This document shows positions 35,527-46,106 of a stretch of 64,000 bases of DNA, piece by piece; within the stretch, counting starts at the first letter, position 1, and the number at the start of each line of letters is the position of its first letter. The DNA is from Hetaerina americana (taxonomy: Eukaryota; Arthropoda; Insecta; Odonata; Calopterygidae). The translations under genes and the position numbers were made by a program. Under the pieces are notes generated by a model, which saw nothing but the letters and a program-made list of their open reading frames with translations, searched no databases and was not told where the DNA came from. The DNA lies in the NCBI GenBank assembly GCA_022747635.1, contig JAKTNV010000002.1, positions 109,411,369-109,475,368 on the forward strand, in the 5' to 3' direction.

Positions 35527-37564
35527 AACTGGGCAGGGTTTCTGAGGGTAAAAGAAGTGAGAAATCCTCTAACATAGAAACAATTTTTATTGATTCTTGA
35601 ATGGCAACCTTTACTCCCAAGATCATATTTTGTCAAAACATGATATGATAAGAAAAATCCAGTCATCGTCATAAAAAGATATTACTAAAATACTACGAAT
35701 GTACCAGGGCAAAAGGTATTAACTGAAACGTTGTAACAAATGCCCACACTACATACTGTCATTATTATTTGGGATGAAAAGTATTGAAAATTCACTCAGA
35801 AATCGTAACACACAATCGTTAAACAACTGTGCCCAGTTGAATAATAACATCGCGGGGCACATTTACTTCCAGCTGGACAAGAGCCGAAACTGAAGGAGAA
35901 ACAAATGAAGGCGACCAAGGGATCCATGTTAAGGCTGGCTATCCGACACGCCATGCGCTGCACTTGATGTGATGCAAAAACTGGACGACAACGAAAGAAG
36001 AGACCAAAGGAGACAGCGCAACCCGATCCCCCACCCCCCATACATGAATCCTCCAGGTTACCAGGGTAACCAACCCCTTCTGTATCCAAATCGCTAGTGA
36101 CTGACTCTGGTCTTCCTCTCTCTCTCTCTTCAAAAAACAAAAACCAATGGGGATAAGAGAAGGAAGAAGCCTTGCATTGCATCCCAAGGATTCGTAGAAA
36201 ACACGCCACCCATAAGGAACGTATTTCTTAAGTTTTCAGGACATGCCCACTAAATATGCTGAGAAATTTCCTCCAAATGCGTTAACGCTGCAAGTTATGC
36301 ATTCAAAATCTGTGTAACATACAGCGACAACTATATTTTCAGAGCTAATTAATATATTCAATCATGAAATCCTGATTTAGTATTTTTAACGCAAGTCCCT
36401 GGGTTTTATTACTTTTTTATGACGCAGAATTACTCATTTTAACACTCCACACTTAAATTCTATCGTAATTTAAGGAAAATTCAAATGAAAACGCTATCGT
36501 GAATAATATTTTCCATGCACAAAAAATTTCTGTAAAGCTCCACTCCAAGTTTTACAAAATAATCACAATAATTATGAAACGTTTTGAACAAACAGAAAAA
36601 GTAATGAGACCTACCCGTGGCTTTATAATTTTGGCCAGGACCCTGGGCTTGGATTCCGATGGTTAATCCGATGTGAGGAGTCCATGGCGTCTGAAAATAC
36701 TTTTAACGATGACGGTCTCCTCAACTAATCAAATTTAATTGTCACGCCATGTATCATCGAATGACCCAGAAGGAAGGACTTGCTTAAACATCACATACGC
36801 TAATCTCGTGTGTTTTGTTGCTATATTTCTTCCCGCACGTGACTTCTCTTTTAAGAATGTAGTGCCCGACACAGTATTGCTAGGCCTACTTTTGTTTGTT
36901 TACAAGTGCCTCCCTCAATTCCCTAGTCTTTCTCAATCTCTCTGTCGGGGGAGTGGGGGTGGGTGGGGTGGGGGACCCTTCCGCTGCCTGCCTCCATGCT
37001 GCGGTGTGGGTCGCATTCCCTGCTTACTTTTCAGATTCTACTTTTCAAATTATTGGATAGATTTTTACTACATTTGTAGGTGAAGGTGCATGTTGGTAGA
37101 TGGTAGGTGTATTTGCATGCGTGTAAGTTAAAAAGGTTTTCGCATCAATGTAAACGGCACTGCGGGTGTAGGTTTACATGAATACATTGGCTTCCGACAC
37201 TACATAATTATCCTTCCTTCACCCTCGCATACTTCCCCTCCCTTCGTTCCGTCCAACATCCGCCCCTATCCTTTTCCTCCCCCTAACTCTTGAGTCCGCT
37301 CGATTGCCTTCCCTCTTTCATTCTATTCAGCATTCCATCACCAAACGAAATGAAACGCACTTCCCGAGGATTCCCGAAATAATCTTTTTTATTTAATGCA
37401 TCTGCAATAATGACCACGACAATAAACAGAAAACCCGTGGAGAAGGTGGGGCCATTGGTTTCCTGACCCCGGCGCTGTCTTTCAGAGGTTTCTAGACACT
37501 CATATTTGTACTAATAGGTCAACGCAAAACTTAGTAGAGTAGATAAAATTATAAATTATAAAAA
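35527..37564. other. Unannotated sequence
   Basis: A CT run near 36118-36130 and a G-rich patch near 36950-36975 are the only notable composition features. No coding motif is recognised. Confidence 0.4.
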
Positions 37565-37660
37565 AATAAGAGGTAGAGTCATCTTAAGGTGAACCAACTA
37601 ATGAAATCTAAGGCATTTCACCTGAAGATGACTTCGTAGTCAAATCCTGGGTTGTGAAAA
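37565..37660 (+). repeat. Decayed hammerhead-like inverted repeat
   Basis: CACCTGAAGATGACTTCGTAGTC followed by AAA lies at about 37619-37645: CTGAAGA, one base, stem GACT/AGTC with loop TCGT, then AAA where related copies have GAAA. An upstream AGTCATCTTAAGGTGA is its imperfect reverse complement. Same layout as the Penelope-like remnants elsewhere in the window, more decayed. Confidence 0.5.
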
Positions 37661-39570
37661 TAAATATTTCTCTGCGAAAATGCAAACTATTTTTTATTCT
37701 CAATGATCAAATGTGCTCGATTTACAAGGGCTAAAAAGCTGGTCAAGTGATATCCGATTCTGGTGGAGTGTAACATTGTAACTTTTAATAGCGATAAATA
37801 GGAAAAAAATGTCTAAGAGATACCTTTTGAGTAGTACGTTTATTTCCCACAGTGGGTGTTATTCGGTCCAAGAAGTTGATTTTCCCGATTTCGGGACTAA
37901 CTTTATTCAGGATTCGGGAACGGGAAGGCGAAAACAATTCCCGACAACGGCGGGAAGGAATTCCCACCCGGAACCCCTGTCCTCCCCCAAGTGGTAATGA
38001 TGACAACACGATACTATTCGGACAAAATGCCTCGCTAAAGGTGAAAGGGAAGGCGAAAGGGAATTTTTATTAGGGTAACCCTTTGCGCTGAGGGATAATC
38101 TCCCAGCGGGCGATAAAAAGGACTTTGGGTTCCTGAAATAATAACTAATACTTTTACTATTTGGTCCATCATGGCCGGCTTCATTATTACAAATGAAGAG
38201 GTTTCGCGAAGTGGAAAAATTAAATGGCTTGGGCCGATTAAAATTGATACATTTGGTAGTCTTTCAGGGTAATAATATAATAATAATAATAATAAATTAA
38301 AGATATAGCGTCACGTTGGAAAGTTCTTCCATATTTTACACACCAATCCGCTTTATTTTTTTCTCTCATTCTAGGTGACTAGAAACCGTGAAACTTTAAC
38401 GTCACACGTGAGACTTTGATCTTCTGGACAGGACGAAAGGCATAACTAGTTAAAAATGTGCTTACGCACGCCTTAATTTTCAAAAATCAAGATAGACTTT
38501 CAATATTACCAAAACAATTCCCAGCGATCGTGTTCTTACGGTATGTGCTTGCGGGCGACAGGTAAAAATACTTTAAGTAAAAATAACACTTGTCATTGCG
38601 GCAGCGGAATTTAAGCGGCACGGCCGGCAGGAACGAAAGACAATCAAAATATTACCTCATTACTAAGGCAATCTATGAAATAGATCTGAATCATTTAAGA
38701 TAGAAAGGGTTATCAAAAATCGGTACCAACGTTTAAACCATACAGTAGGTTTATCTCAAATTAGCGTATCACCGACAGCTGATGAATAAACAAGAGAAAC
38801 GAGGAAAATTACACAGTAAAATGGAGCATAACTGAACATGTAATCGATGCATTAATGAATGCGAGGGTGAAAACATTGATCATTGTAAATCGATTCGTTT
38901 AAAGCGACAATACAGAAAGTTTCACGATATCACCCGGAAAATAAAAGACAGGAGAAGGATGCGCAGCTAGCTAAAGAGATATCATATTAACTCCTCCATA
39001 AGATCAAGACTGCCCGAAAAAAATAATACGCACAATAATTTGCATTTGACGTTCCCCAATTCAACACTCCGAATTGAAACTTAGCAAATGGCTTCACGGA
39101 GACTTCACTAACCAATTGGATTAGTTTATGTTCCCTAGCTGAGAAACGAAACCAGCTAAAAATTACATTATTTTCCTGGAAGCGTGACCCCGGAACGCAG
39201 GCATGTTTCTGATAAGTGGCAATACGAAAGCGATATGCTTTCATAACGTCAATCCCTTTCAAGTTGACACCTTTCCCATAGAGCACTGTCCACGCATAGA
39301 CGAAGGAATAGCTATTTCAACCCGGGAAACCTTTGACAAATAAAATCAAGGTCTAATTAGCCTCGATGATATTACTGACGGCCTTCCCGCCTCCCTGCAC
39401 CACCAGAAAGGGGTCCCCCAAAGACGATGCTACTATCGCACGTCACCTCCCCTCCGGCCGCCGCGGATCGGAAGCCGTGAAAGAAGACCACCACTCAATC
39501 CCGTCAGCAAACCTTCCCCTAGCATGCGGACCGACCGCCACATTTTTCCACCACCCAGCGCGGCTCAATT
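37661..39570. other. AT-rich unique sequence
   Basis: An (AAT)n microsatellite lies at about 38275-38294. No coding motif is recognised. Confidence 0.45.
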
Positions 39571-39710
39571 ACCAATATCGATTATCGATACATAAGAAAT
39601 ATCGACGAGGGATTAATTATAGGGTACACCGAGCAATATCAAGAATATCGATTAATGTCACCCATATCGGGTATATGGATCAATATAGTTCATATTGTTT
39701 ATCGCACTAC
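39571..39710. promoter_or_regulatory. Cluster of ATCGAT/CGATA motifs
   Basis: ATATCGATTATCGATACATA and further ATATCGA/ATATCGG copies occur within about 140 bases. CGATA and TATCGATA are binding motifs of boundary and replication-related factors in Drosophila (BEAF-32, DREF). Whether the same factors act here is inference. Confidence 0.35.
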
Positions 39711-39997
<287 letters not shown>

Positions 39998-39999
39998 CA

Positions 40000-40752
40000 C
40001 GAGGGTCATCCGGAAAGTAGTACCCGTTCGTGCCGCATGAAGTGCTGACGACGCGAGTAGCCGCTGGACGAGGTCAGATAGCTTCAGTGGCTTGTCTGCC
40101 TTCTCTGAGCCAAGTTGCGTGACGCTAGCATTGCCTGTGTTGTTTCTGTGATTGTTTACAATGTTTAAAAAAATTGAGAACGCCGCCAGTTGTGAAGTGA
40201 GGGCAGTGATTAAATTCCTCAATGCAAGAAACGTTCGCCCATGTGATATTCATCGCCAATTAAAGGAGGTGTATGGAGACAATGTAATGGACGAGTCGTC
40301 TGTTCGGCGGTGGTGTCGCAACTTCAACATGGGGAGGGGGAACACACACGACGATGAGCGTTCGGGGAGACCGTCTGTCATTACAGACCAACTGGTGAGC
40401 TCAGTTGACGAATTCGTGAGGAACGATCGGCGCGTCACAATTGATGACATCTGTGAGCATTTTCCCAATGTTTCTCGAACAATTGTTCATGAAATTGTTA
40501 AACACCATCTGCATTATGCAAAAATTTGTGCAAGATGGGTCCCTCGCGTATCTCAATGAGCTGGCGGCGAAGGACTATGCAGCAGGAATACAGAAACTTG
40601 TCACACGTTATGACAAATGCCTTAATTTGCTTGGAGATTATGTTGAGAAGTAGTTTAAAGTATCCTCTTTAAAATAAAATTTTTTATGTTTGTTAATATT
40701 TACTTTTGTGTCTTTATTTCACGCACGGGTACTACTTTCCGGATGGCCCTCG
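40000..40752 (+). mobile_element. 753-bp non-autonomous mariner, copy 2
   Basis: Ends CGAGGGTCATCCGGAAAGTA and its inverted complement (GG for GA in the right arm: GGATGGCCCTCG). TA follows at 40753-40754; CA stands at 39998-39999, so the left target base has mutated. It has the same length and internal deletion joint (near 40539) as copies 1 and 3. It sits inside a (TA)n tract, the preferred target of this family. The retained C-terminal remnant runs in another frame to 40653. Confidence 0.93.
40152..40559 (+). CDS. Mariner DNA-binding-domain ORF (truncated transposase), copy 2
   Basis: The 135-codon open frame is like copies 1 and 3: MFKKIENAASCEVRAVIKFL start, VRRWCRNFNMGRGN, DDERSGRPSV, ICEHFPNVSRTI, and end at KICARWVPR plus three non-native residues. 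The two helix-turn-helix regions needed for binding the inverted repeats are complete. The catalytic triad region is deleted. The first ATG at 40152 is three codons before a second (40161); either could be used. No expression evidence is available from sequence alone. Confidence 0.75.
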   Translation: MFTMFKKIENAASCEVRAVIKFLNARNVRPCDIHRQLKEVYGDNVMDESSVRRWCRNFNMGRGNTHDDERSGRPSVITDQLVSSVDEFVRNDRRVTIDDICEHFPNVSRTIVHEIVKHHLHYAKICARWVPRVSQ

Positions 40753-40995
40753 TATATATGTGTATGTGTATTTGGCCAATGTGGCTCATCTCTTTCTTCT
40801 GGCTATGCGTGCCACGAAACGCACTGTTCTTTTCCTGTATGATGTTGTATGAATTCTAACCACTCTCCTTTCCTCTTGTGTATTGTCTATTTTCTCCTTT
40901 GGTGGGTGAAACAGCCCCCTGACGCCATCTCTTGGCGAAAGAATCGGGGCGCTTGGCGACATATAAGACCCACGGATCTCAGGGTAAATTACATA

Positions 40996-41070
40996 TCCTC
41001 GATAGCTCAAGTGGTTAAGAGCATCCGCCCGGCAAGTGGAAAGATCCGGTGTTCGAGTCCCGGTTGAGGA
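40996..41070 (+). ncRNA. tRNA-like sequence, unit 1 (SINE core or tRNA pseudogene)
   Basis: TCCTCGA and TTGAGGA can pair as a complete 7-bp acceptor stem with one G-T pair. GCTC/GAGC forms the D stem and TCCGC/GTGGA the anticodon stem. Box A is TAGCTCAAGTGG and box B is TGTTCGAGTCC. The anticodon loop is CCGGCAA, formally GGC (alanine), but it lacks T33 and the T-arm stem is poor. A functional tRNA is therefore unlikely, while polymerase III promoter function is plausible. Confidence 0.55.
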
Positions 41071-41448
41071 GATATTTTTACTCTTGTGATCCGTTCGATT
41101 CCGCCTTCCCCACCTCTATTGTGTTCGTCCTTTATACGTGTTCCTATCCCTTTTCCTTATATATGTTTCTGTATATATGAGTATTTATTCGCCGTTTGGC
41201 GGGATTTCGTGTTTGAATGTGTATTTGGCCAATGTGGCTCATCTCTTTCTTCTGGCTATGCGTGCCACGAAACGCACTGTTCTTTTCCTGTATGATGTTG
41301 TATGAATTCTAACCACTCTCCTTTCCTCTTGTGTATTGTCTATTTTCTCCTTTGGTGGGTGAAACAGCCCCCTGACGCCATCTCTTGGCGAAAGAATCGG
41401 GGCGCTTGGCGACATATAAGACCCACGGATCTCAGGGTAAATTACATA

Positions 41449-41523
41449 TCCTCGATAGCTCAAGTGGTTAAGAGCATCCGCCCGGCAAGTGGAAAGATCC
41501 GGTGTTCGAGTCCCGGTTGAGGA
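41449..41523 (+). ncRNA. tRNA-like sequence, unit 2
   Basis: Same sequence as the tRNA-like core 453 bases upstream, with intact boxes A and B and the same CCGGCAA loop. Confidence 0.55.
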
Positions 41524-41669
41524 GATATTTTTACTCTTGTGATCCGTTCGATTCCGCCTTCCCCACCTCTATTGTGTTCGTCCTTTATACGTGTTCCTAT
41601 CCCTTTTCCTTATATATGTTTCTGTATATATGAGTATTTATTCGCCGTTTGGCGGGATTTCGTGTTTGA

Positions 41670-41672
<3 letters not shown>

Positions 41673-41719
<47 letters not shown>

Positions 41720-41720
41720 G

Positions 41721-41755
<35 letters not shown>

Positions 41756-41814
41756 GTATATATATATATGTATTATATATATATGTATGTATATATATAT
41801 ATATATATATATAT
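41673..41814. repeat. (TA)n microsatellite
   Basis: About 140 bases of TA with regular GT interruptions, directly after the 453-bp dimer. Confidence 0.95.
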
Positions 41815-41924
41815 AACTTAATGGGACCTTACAATATTTCACTTGCCGTCTCAGGAAAGGCTGAACACAGTCGGTGCCTGTTGGCTCCCAGCCTTTGTGG
41901 ACTGCGGATCGCTCGTTTGCTAAA

Positions 41925-42592
41925 CCTCTACAACGTGATCTCGTTACGCACCATCATTGAATTTCGCGTGAAACTGGTCAAAACAGAGAAAGAGACTCAT
42001 GGCATGCTCAAGGCGGCTCATGGTGATAACGCCATGATGAGATCGTGTGTTTCTGAGTAGCACAAGTTGTTTCGGGAGGGTAGAAAAGATGTTGAAGGCG
42101 CCAAACGTTTAGGACGACCTTCGACCTCAAAAAGTGACGAAACTCTTGCAAGAGTCAAGACTTCGTTGGACAGGGATCGCAGATTAAGTGTGCGCATGGT
42201 TTATGATGAACTTGGCATCCCTTGAAGTGATGTGAATCGACTTGTGGCCAAAAACATGGCCATGAGAAAGGTGCGTGCGAAGTTGGTGCCGAGAGTGCTC
42301 TGGGACGAGCATGATTAAACTCGCACGCGGATCTGCCAAGAGCTTCTCTACCATGAGAGCGAGGATCCAAATTTGGTAGACAATGCCCCACCAGACTTCT
42401 CCCTCTTCCCCCGCCTCAAATCCGGGCTGAAAGAACGTCACCACGGCTCGGTGGAAGCGTTACAACACGCCGTGACGAGGAATCTTAGCAGCATTCCGGG
42501 CACCGCCTTCCAGATGGCGTAATAGGCGTGGGAAACCCGCTGGCAGAGCGGTGTGTGGTTGAACAAAGCGTGTTACTTGGACGAATTTTGAG
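41925..42592 (+). pseudogene. Broken, internally deleted mariner transposase
   Basis: Plus-strand translation gives [20 protein letters not shown], a stop, HKLFREGRKDVE...LGRPSTSKSDE, RRLSVRMVYDELGIP, a stop, and RAKLVPRVLWDEHD, then a stop. After a deletion it continues with APPDFSLFPRLKSGLKE and the C-terminal AWETRW. The stretch from the first to near the third catalytic aspartate is missing, and at least three stops interrupt it. It is a separate, older lineage from the 753-bp family. I could not find clear inverted repeats. Confidence 0.75.
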
Positions 42593-42714
42593 TGAATGCA
42601 TCGATTCTGGCGATAACTGCTCTTTTACTGGACTCAGCCCTACTACTTTTGAGACAGTTCTGGGACACTCAAACCAGTCACTTCACCCCTTTATCCGCGC
42701 CCAGACTAATATGA

Positions 42715-43290
42715 CAGGTAAGAACACAAGTGTGACAGGTCTCTTAGGGGATTTAGGCTGGGAACCACTTGAAATGCGGAGAGAACAAGCTAGGCTTAGA
42801 CTTTTAGAAAGATTCAGAACAAACGAATTTAACTATGACACTGAAGGAATTATAATGGCCCCACACTACTTAGGTAGATCAGACCATAAAGATAAACTAA
42901 GGGAGATAGATTCCAGATCAGATCGGTACAAATACTCATTCTTTCCCCGAACAATCAGAAATCATAATAGTAAGAAACCGAAGTCACTTTAGAAATATTG
43001 AAAACATTGAATTTACAAGTCGGAGCAAAGTTAAACACTGCAAAGCTGTTAGGTATACTTTCAGGTGCATGTGTATGTAAGATGTAGATTGAGTGTTTGC
43101 ATGTGTGTGGGGTGTAAGTGTTCAAGCATGATTGCATGCCATGTTTTTTTATGTGGATGTATTATTTTGTGGTTATTACATGCGATTTTTTTTCTTTTTC
43201 TTTTCTAAATTACGGGTGGTGTCCTAACACCCCCCGCCACACGCCCTTGCGGCGGCTTGCGGGGTATTAAGTAGATGTAGATGTAATGGA
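42715..43290 (+). mobile_element. 5'-truncated LINE 3' end (CR1/L2/Jockey-like)
   Basis: A coding part (about 42730-42990) reads TSVTGLLGDLGWEPLEMRRE, QARLRLLERF and, near the end, DRYKYSFFPRTIRNHNS. Those are the C-terminal blocks downstream of the reverse transcriptase in CR1/L2/Jockey-type LINEs (family pattern 'W..L..RR...RL', 'YKYSFFPRTI..WN'). A 3' UTR of about 250 bases follows and ends in CCGCCACACGCCCTTGCGGC, CGGGGTATTAAG and an ATGTAG tail. It is a different LINE clade from the RTE-type element at 50-53 kb. Confidence 0.8.
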
Positions 43291-45431
43291 ACATCTCTTC
43301 CGAGGAACCTGGAATCGGCTTCACCCAGGAAAAGAAAAACGCTAGTTGACTCAAGTGAGGGGGGACGATTAAGAAGAAGCAAAAAAAAACAAGATAACCT
43401 ACACACACAACAGTCACGAGCTTGACAGAGCAAGGCATTCACGCACTATTTGGGCTCCCGCGGCATAGCTCTACCACGCGTAACAACGAGGCAAAAACTT
43501 CTGCTAGCAAAAACAACGAAAGTTCCTATTCTAAACCGAGGGGGAAGGAAACTTGCCCGGCGTTTGTGGTCACGTGGGGGGGTAGGGCAGCTTAACGAAA
43601 TTTTGCTGCGATACTAGGAGTTTTATTCTAACGCAGCACTCTTTCCGTATCCCTCCAATGCAGAGATAGTTTGGATGACAGAGAAGATATATCCCTCTCT
43701 TAACAATGTTCGCCCCTTAATCACGACCCACTTACCACTATTAAGCAATTGGGGATCATTAACGTGATCTGAAACATCCCCATACTTATCCCCAACGGGT
43801 AAATCTGACGTATCATTACATTTTGAAGTAAGTACTACGGCAGAGCGTAAAAAAAGTCTCCTCGAGTGCCTTTCAAGTATATCTTCTTCTCAATGTTAAC
43901 CTACTTATTCAACTCGCAGCAAAAAAATAGCAGTTTTTTTAAGATAGCTCTCAAATATCAATATCATCATCACATGGAGAATTCTCAGAAAGCGGCGATA
44001 TTGATAGTCAGTCATAACGATACCAACTGAATAACTTCGAAGAAGTAAAACATATCAATTATTGGGTGATCTATGGAGAGAATGTGACCGTAAATAACGA
44101 ATGAATGATTGAAAATACAGATGGAATCTATACATTCGCGGCAATACTGGAAATTGATGCATCATTCCATTTCGTGTTCTTCGAATTTCGCCACCCACAC
44201 CATAATGCATGGCATCAGTTTTGATCTGTTTCCGAATGTAAACACAATGAACTTTTTTCGTTCCATGACTTTTTTGACATTAAGCACGATTTTCATTGAA
44301 TTCAAAGAGTTAAAATGAGACAACGCGCTTTAATATTTTTCAATCTTACTTGAATAGTGGCGTCCTCTGAAATTTGAATACTTTCAACGGTTTTTAAAGT
44401 GCACATTTTCGAGTTCTTCGATATCTGTTTAGGAGGCTAATTTAATTAATTCATGGCGGCTCGACATTAGAGTTTTACATTAATTACTGCGAATAGTTTT
44501 AATATTTATATTTAATAATGAGCATTGTAGTGTGATTAAGTTTGAACAGTTTTAAAATGCCAACTAAAAATTCGGAAAAATAGTGGTAATATGTGACACT
44601 TTTGCATGTGATTGAATTCTGTCGCCTTTGGATTTTATAGACATTTTTTTTAACAAATCAGCACTTACGTGAGGGTATAATCATTTACCACTCTACTTAA
44701 TGTATTTTAAAACGACTTATTGAGTGAAATAAGGTCATATCGCCCGTTTAAGAGCTTTGCTTAGCTAAATTCTCCCCTACGTAGAGTACATTCGAAATCA
44801 CACAAATGATGCAGTGATTTTATAAAGGTAGATTCAGAGCTGAATTAAGTCTAATAATAAGTACTTTCACACAGTGTCCCCATGTTTAGGCTGTTTAACT
44901 ATTTTCCATAATCATTGAGCTATTTGTTAAATTTCTTCAGCTTGAAAATGTCGCAAATGGAGGATGAATTGTTTTTGTGTTCACGGATTGAAGCCTATAG
45001 TTATATGATAATCGAAGTTTTATTACATAGTCTTTTAATAATTTCCTACAGCTGGTTACGTCGAGCAATATGAAAATGGATTCAACATATATCTTACAGG
45101 TTAGCGTTAATATTTGAATTACATTAAGGCCAGAAATGCTCTGTTAAAAAATACAAATATGGTGTCAAGTTAATATTGTGACATGATTAAAAACATGAAA
45201 TGGTATAATCAATAATGGCTCACATGTATTTAGTCCACCAAAAGTACTTCGATTTTTCCAAGATAATAATCAGTTCCTTATACAATAATGACTCTGATTG
45301 AAATGGCAACCTGAGGTAAAGTCGATCAAAATCTACATTTAATGCAATTTAAGACTCTTGCCCTGTAAAACTGTGATTGAAGATATTTATATGGATTTTA
45401 CATTTTTCATGAAGGAAGTTATGCAGTTCCT
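43291..45431. other. AT-rich unique sequence
   Basis: No coding motif, RNA gene or structured repeat is seen. The stretch is markedly AT-rich from about 43.9 kb. Confidence 0.5.
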
Positions 45432-45590
45432 TTCCCTGTGCTGTTATGGTTTCCCAGGAAGACCTGGTACTCGAAGAATCAAATAGCTTGGGTGGAGCTG
45501 CAGGTGCCCAGAATGCCTTGCCCGGGAATCGAACCCGGGACCCTCCGGTCACTAGTCCAACGCTCTACCCACTGGACTACCGCGACCCAC
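45432..45590 (-). repeat. tRNA-headed SINE (CCAGG-hairpin family), 3'-truncated
   Basis: The minus strand starts TGTGGGTCGCGGTAGTCCAG (box A TAGTCCAGTGGG) with box B in CCCGGGTTCGATTCCCGGG. The body follows with CTGGGCACCTGCAGCTCCAC and TACCAGGTCTTCCTGGGAAA. It stops after GGAACTGC, lacking the CGACCTTCGGG 3' end. The tRNA-like head is well preserved (GGACTAGTGACC in the anticodon region), so it was active more recently than the 22.6-kb fragment. Confidence 0.85.
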
Positions 45591-46106
45591 ATAATAAAGC
45601 CGTGAATTCGAATCTCATTAACAACATCCTCATTATTGAAAACTACATAACGATTAACATTTGTTATTCCAACTTGTTTTTATCAATACCAGTCAATCTC
45701 CATTTTAAAAAAAGCATTCTAAATTGCCTAAACTTTTAATATTTTTAATGTTTTCTTTGGAAAAAATGAGAGACTATCGAGTCAAGGAAAGTTATCAAAA
45801 TTTCGTGGGCAGATGGAAACACATTTATCATCCCACATATCGATGTTTGAAAATAAATGAACTCAATTGGGATTTAGAAAACAATTTGTAGAATTGTATC
45901 ATTAAAAAACATATCGCTGCAAATTCTTTTTCCGCAATCACTGGGCACTTGAAATTCAATATGAACTAAAATGACTAATACTGTTGACAGCTGCTGACGA
46001 TTTTAACGTAATTTAAGCTCGTATTTCATTATAATAGACAAAGCTTAAATACAGATCCATTAATTAAAAGTTGCAGGAATATTAGCTCTTTCAAGAGACG
46101 ATATTA
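45591..46106. other. AT-rich unique sequence
   Basis: Nothing recognisable up to the mariner left end. Confidence 0.5.

Larger units (their letters stand above)
40765..41670 (+). repeat. Exact 453-bp tandem dimer with tRNA-like core
   Basis: Units 40765-41217 and 41218-41670 appear identical. Each contains, in order, TTTGGCCAATGTGGCTC, CCCCCTGACGCCATCTCTTG followed by GCGAAAG, CATATAAGACCC (TATA-like), a tRNA-like sequence, a CT-rich part and TTCGCCGTTTGGCGGG. The dimer is flanked on both sides by (TA)n, the left side now interrupted by mariner copy 2. The identity of the two units implies a very recent duplication or conversion. I do not recognise a named family. Confidence 0.93.

Noticed and set aside
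35796..36209. 137-codon minus-strand frame
   Set aside because: No recognised domain and an overlapping frame on the same strand; treated as chance.
40849..41067. Repeated 72-codon frame in each 453-bp unit
   Set aside because: The frame covers the tRNA-like sequence and is identical only because the DNA is duplicated; no protein family is recognised.
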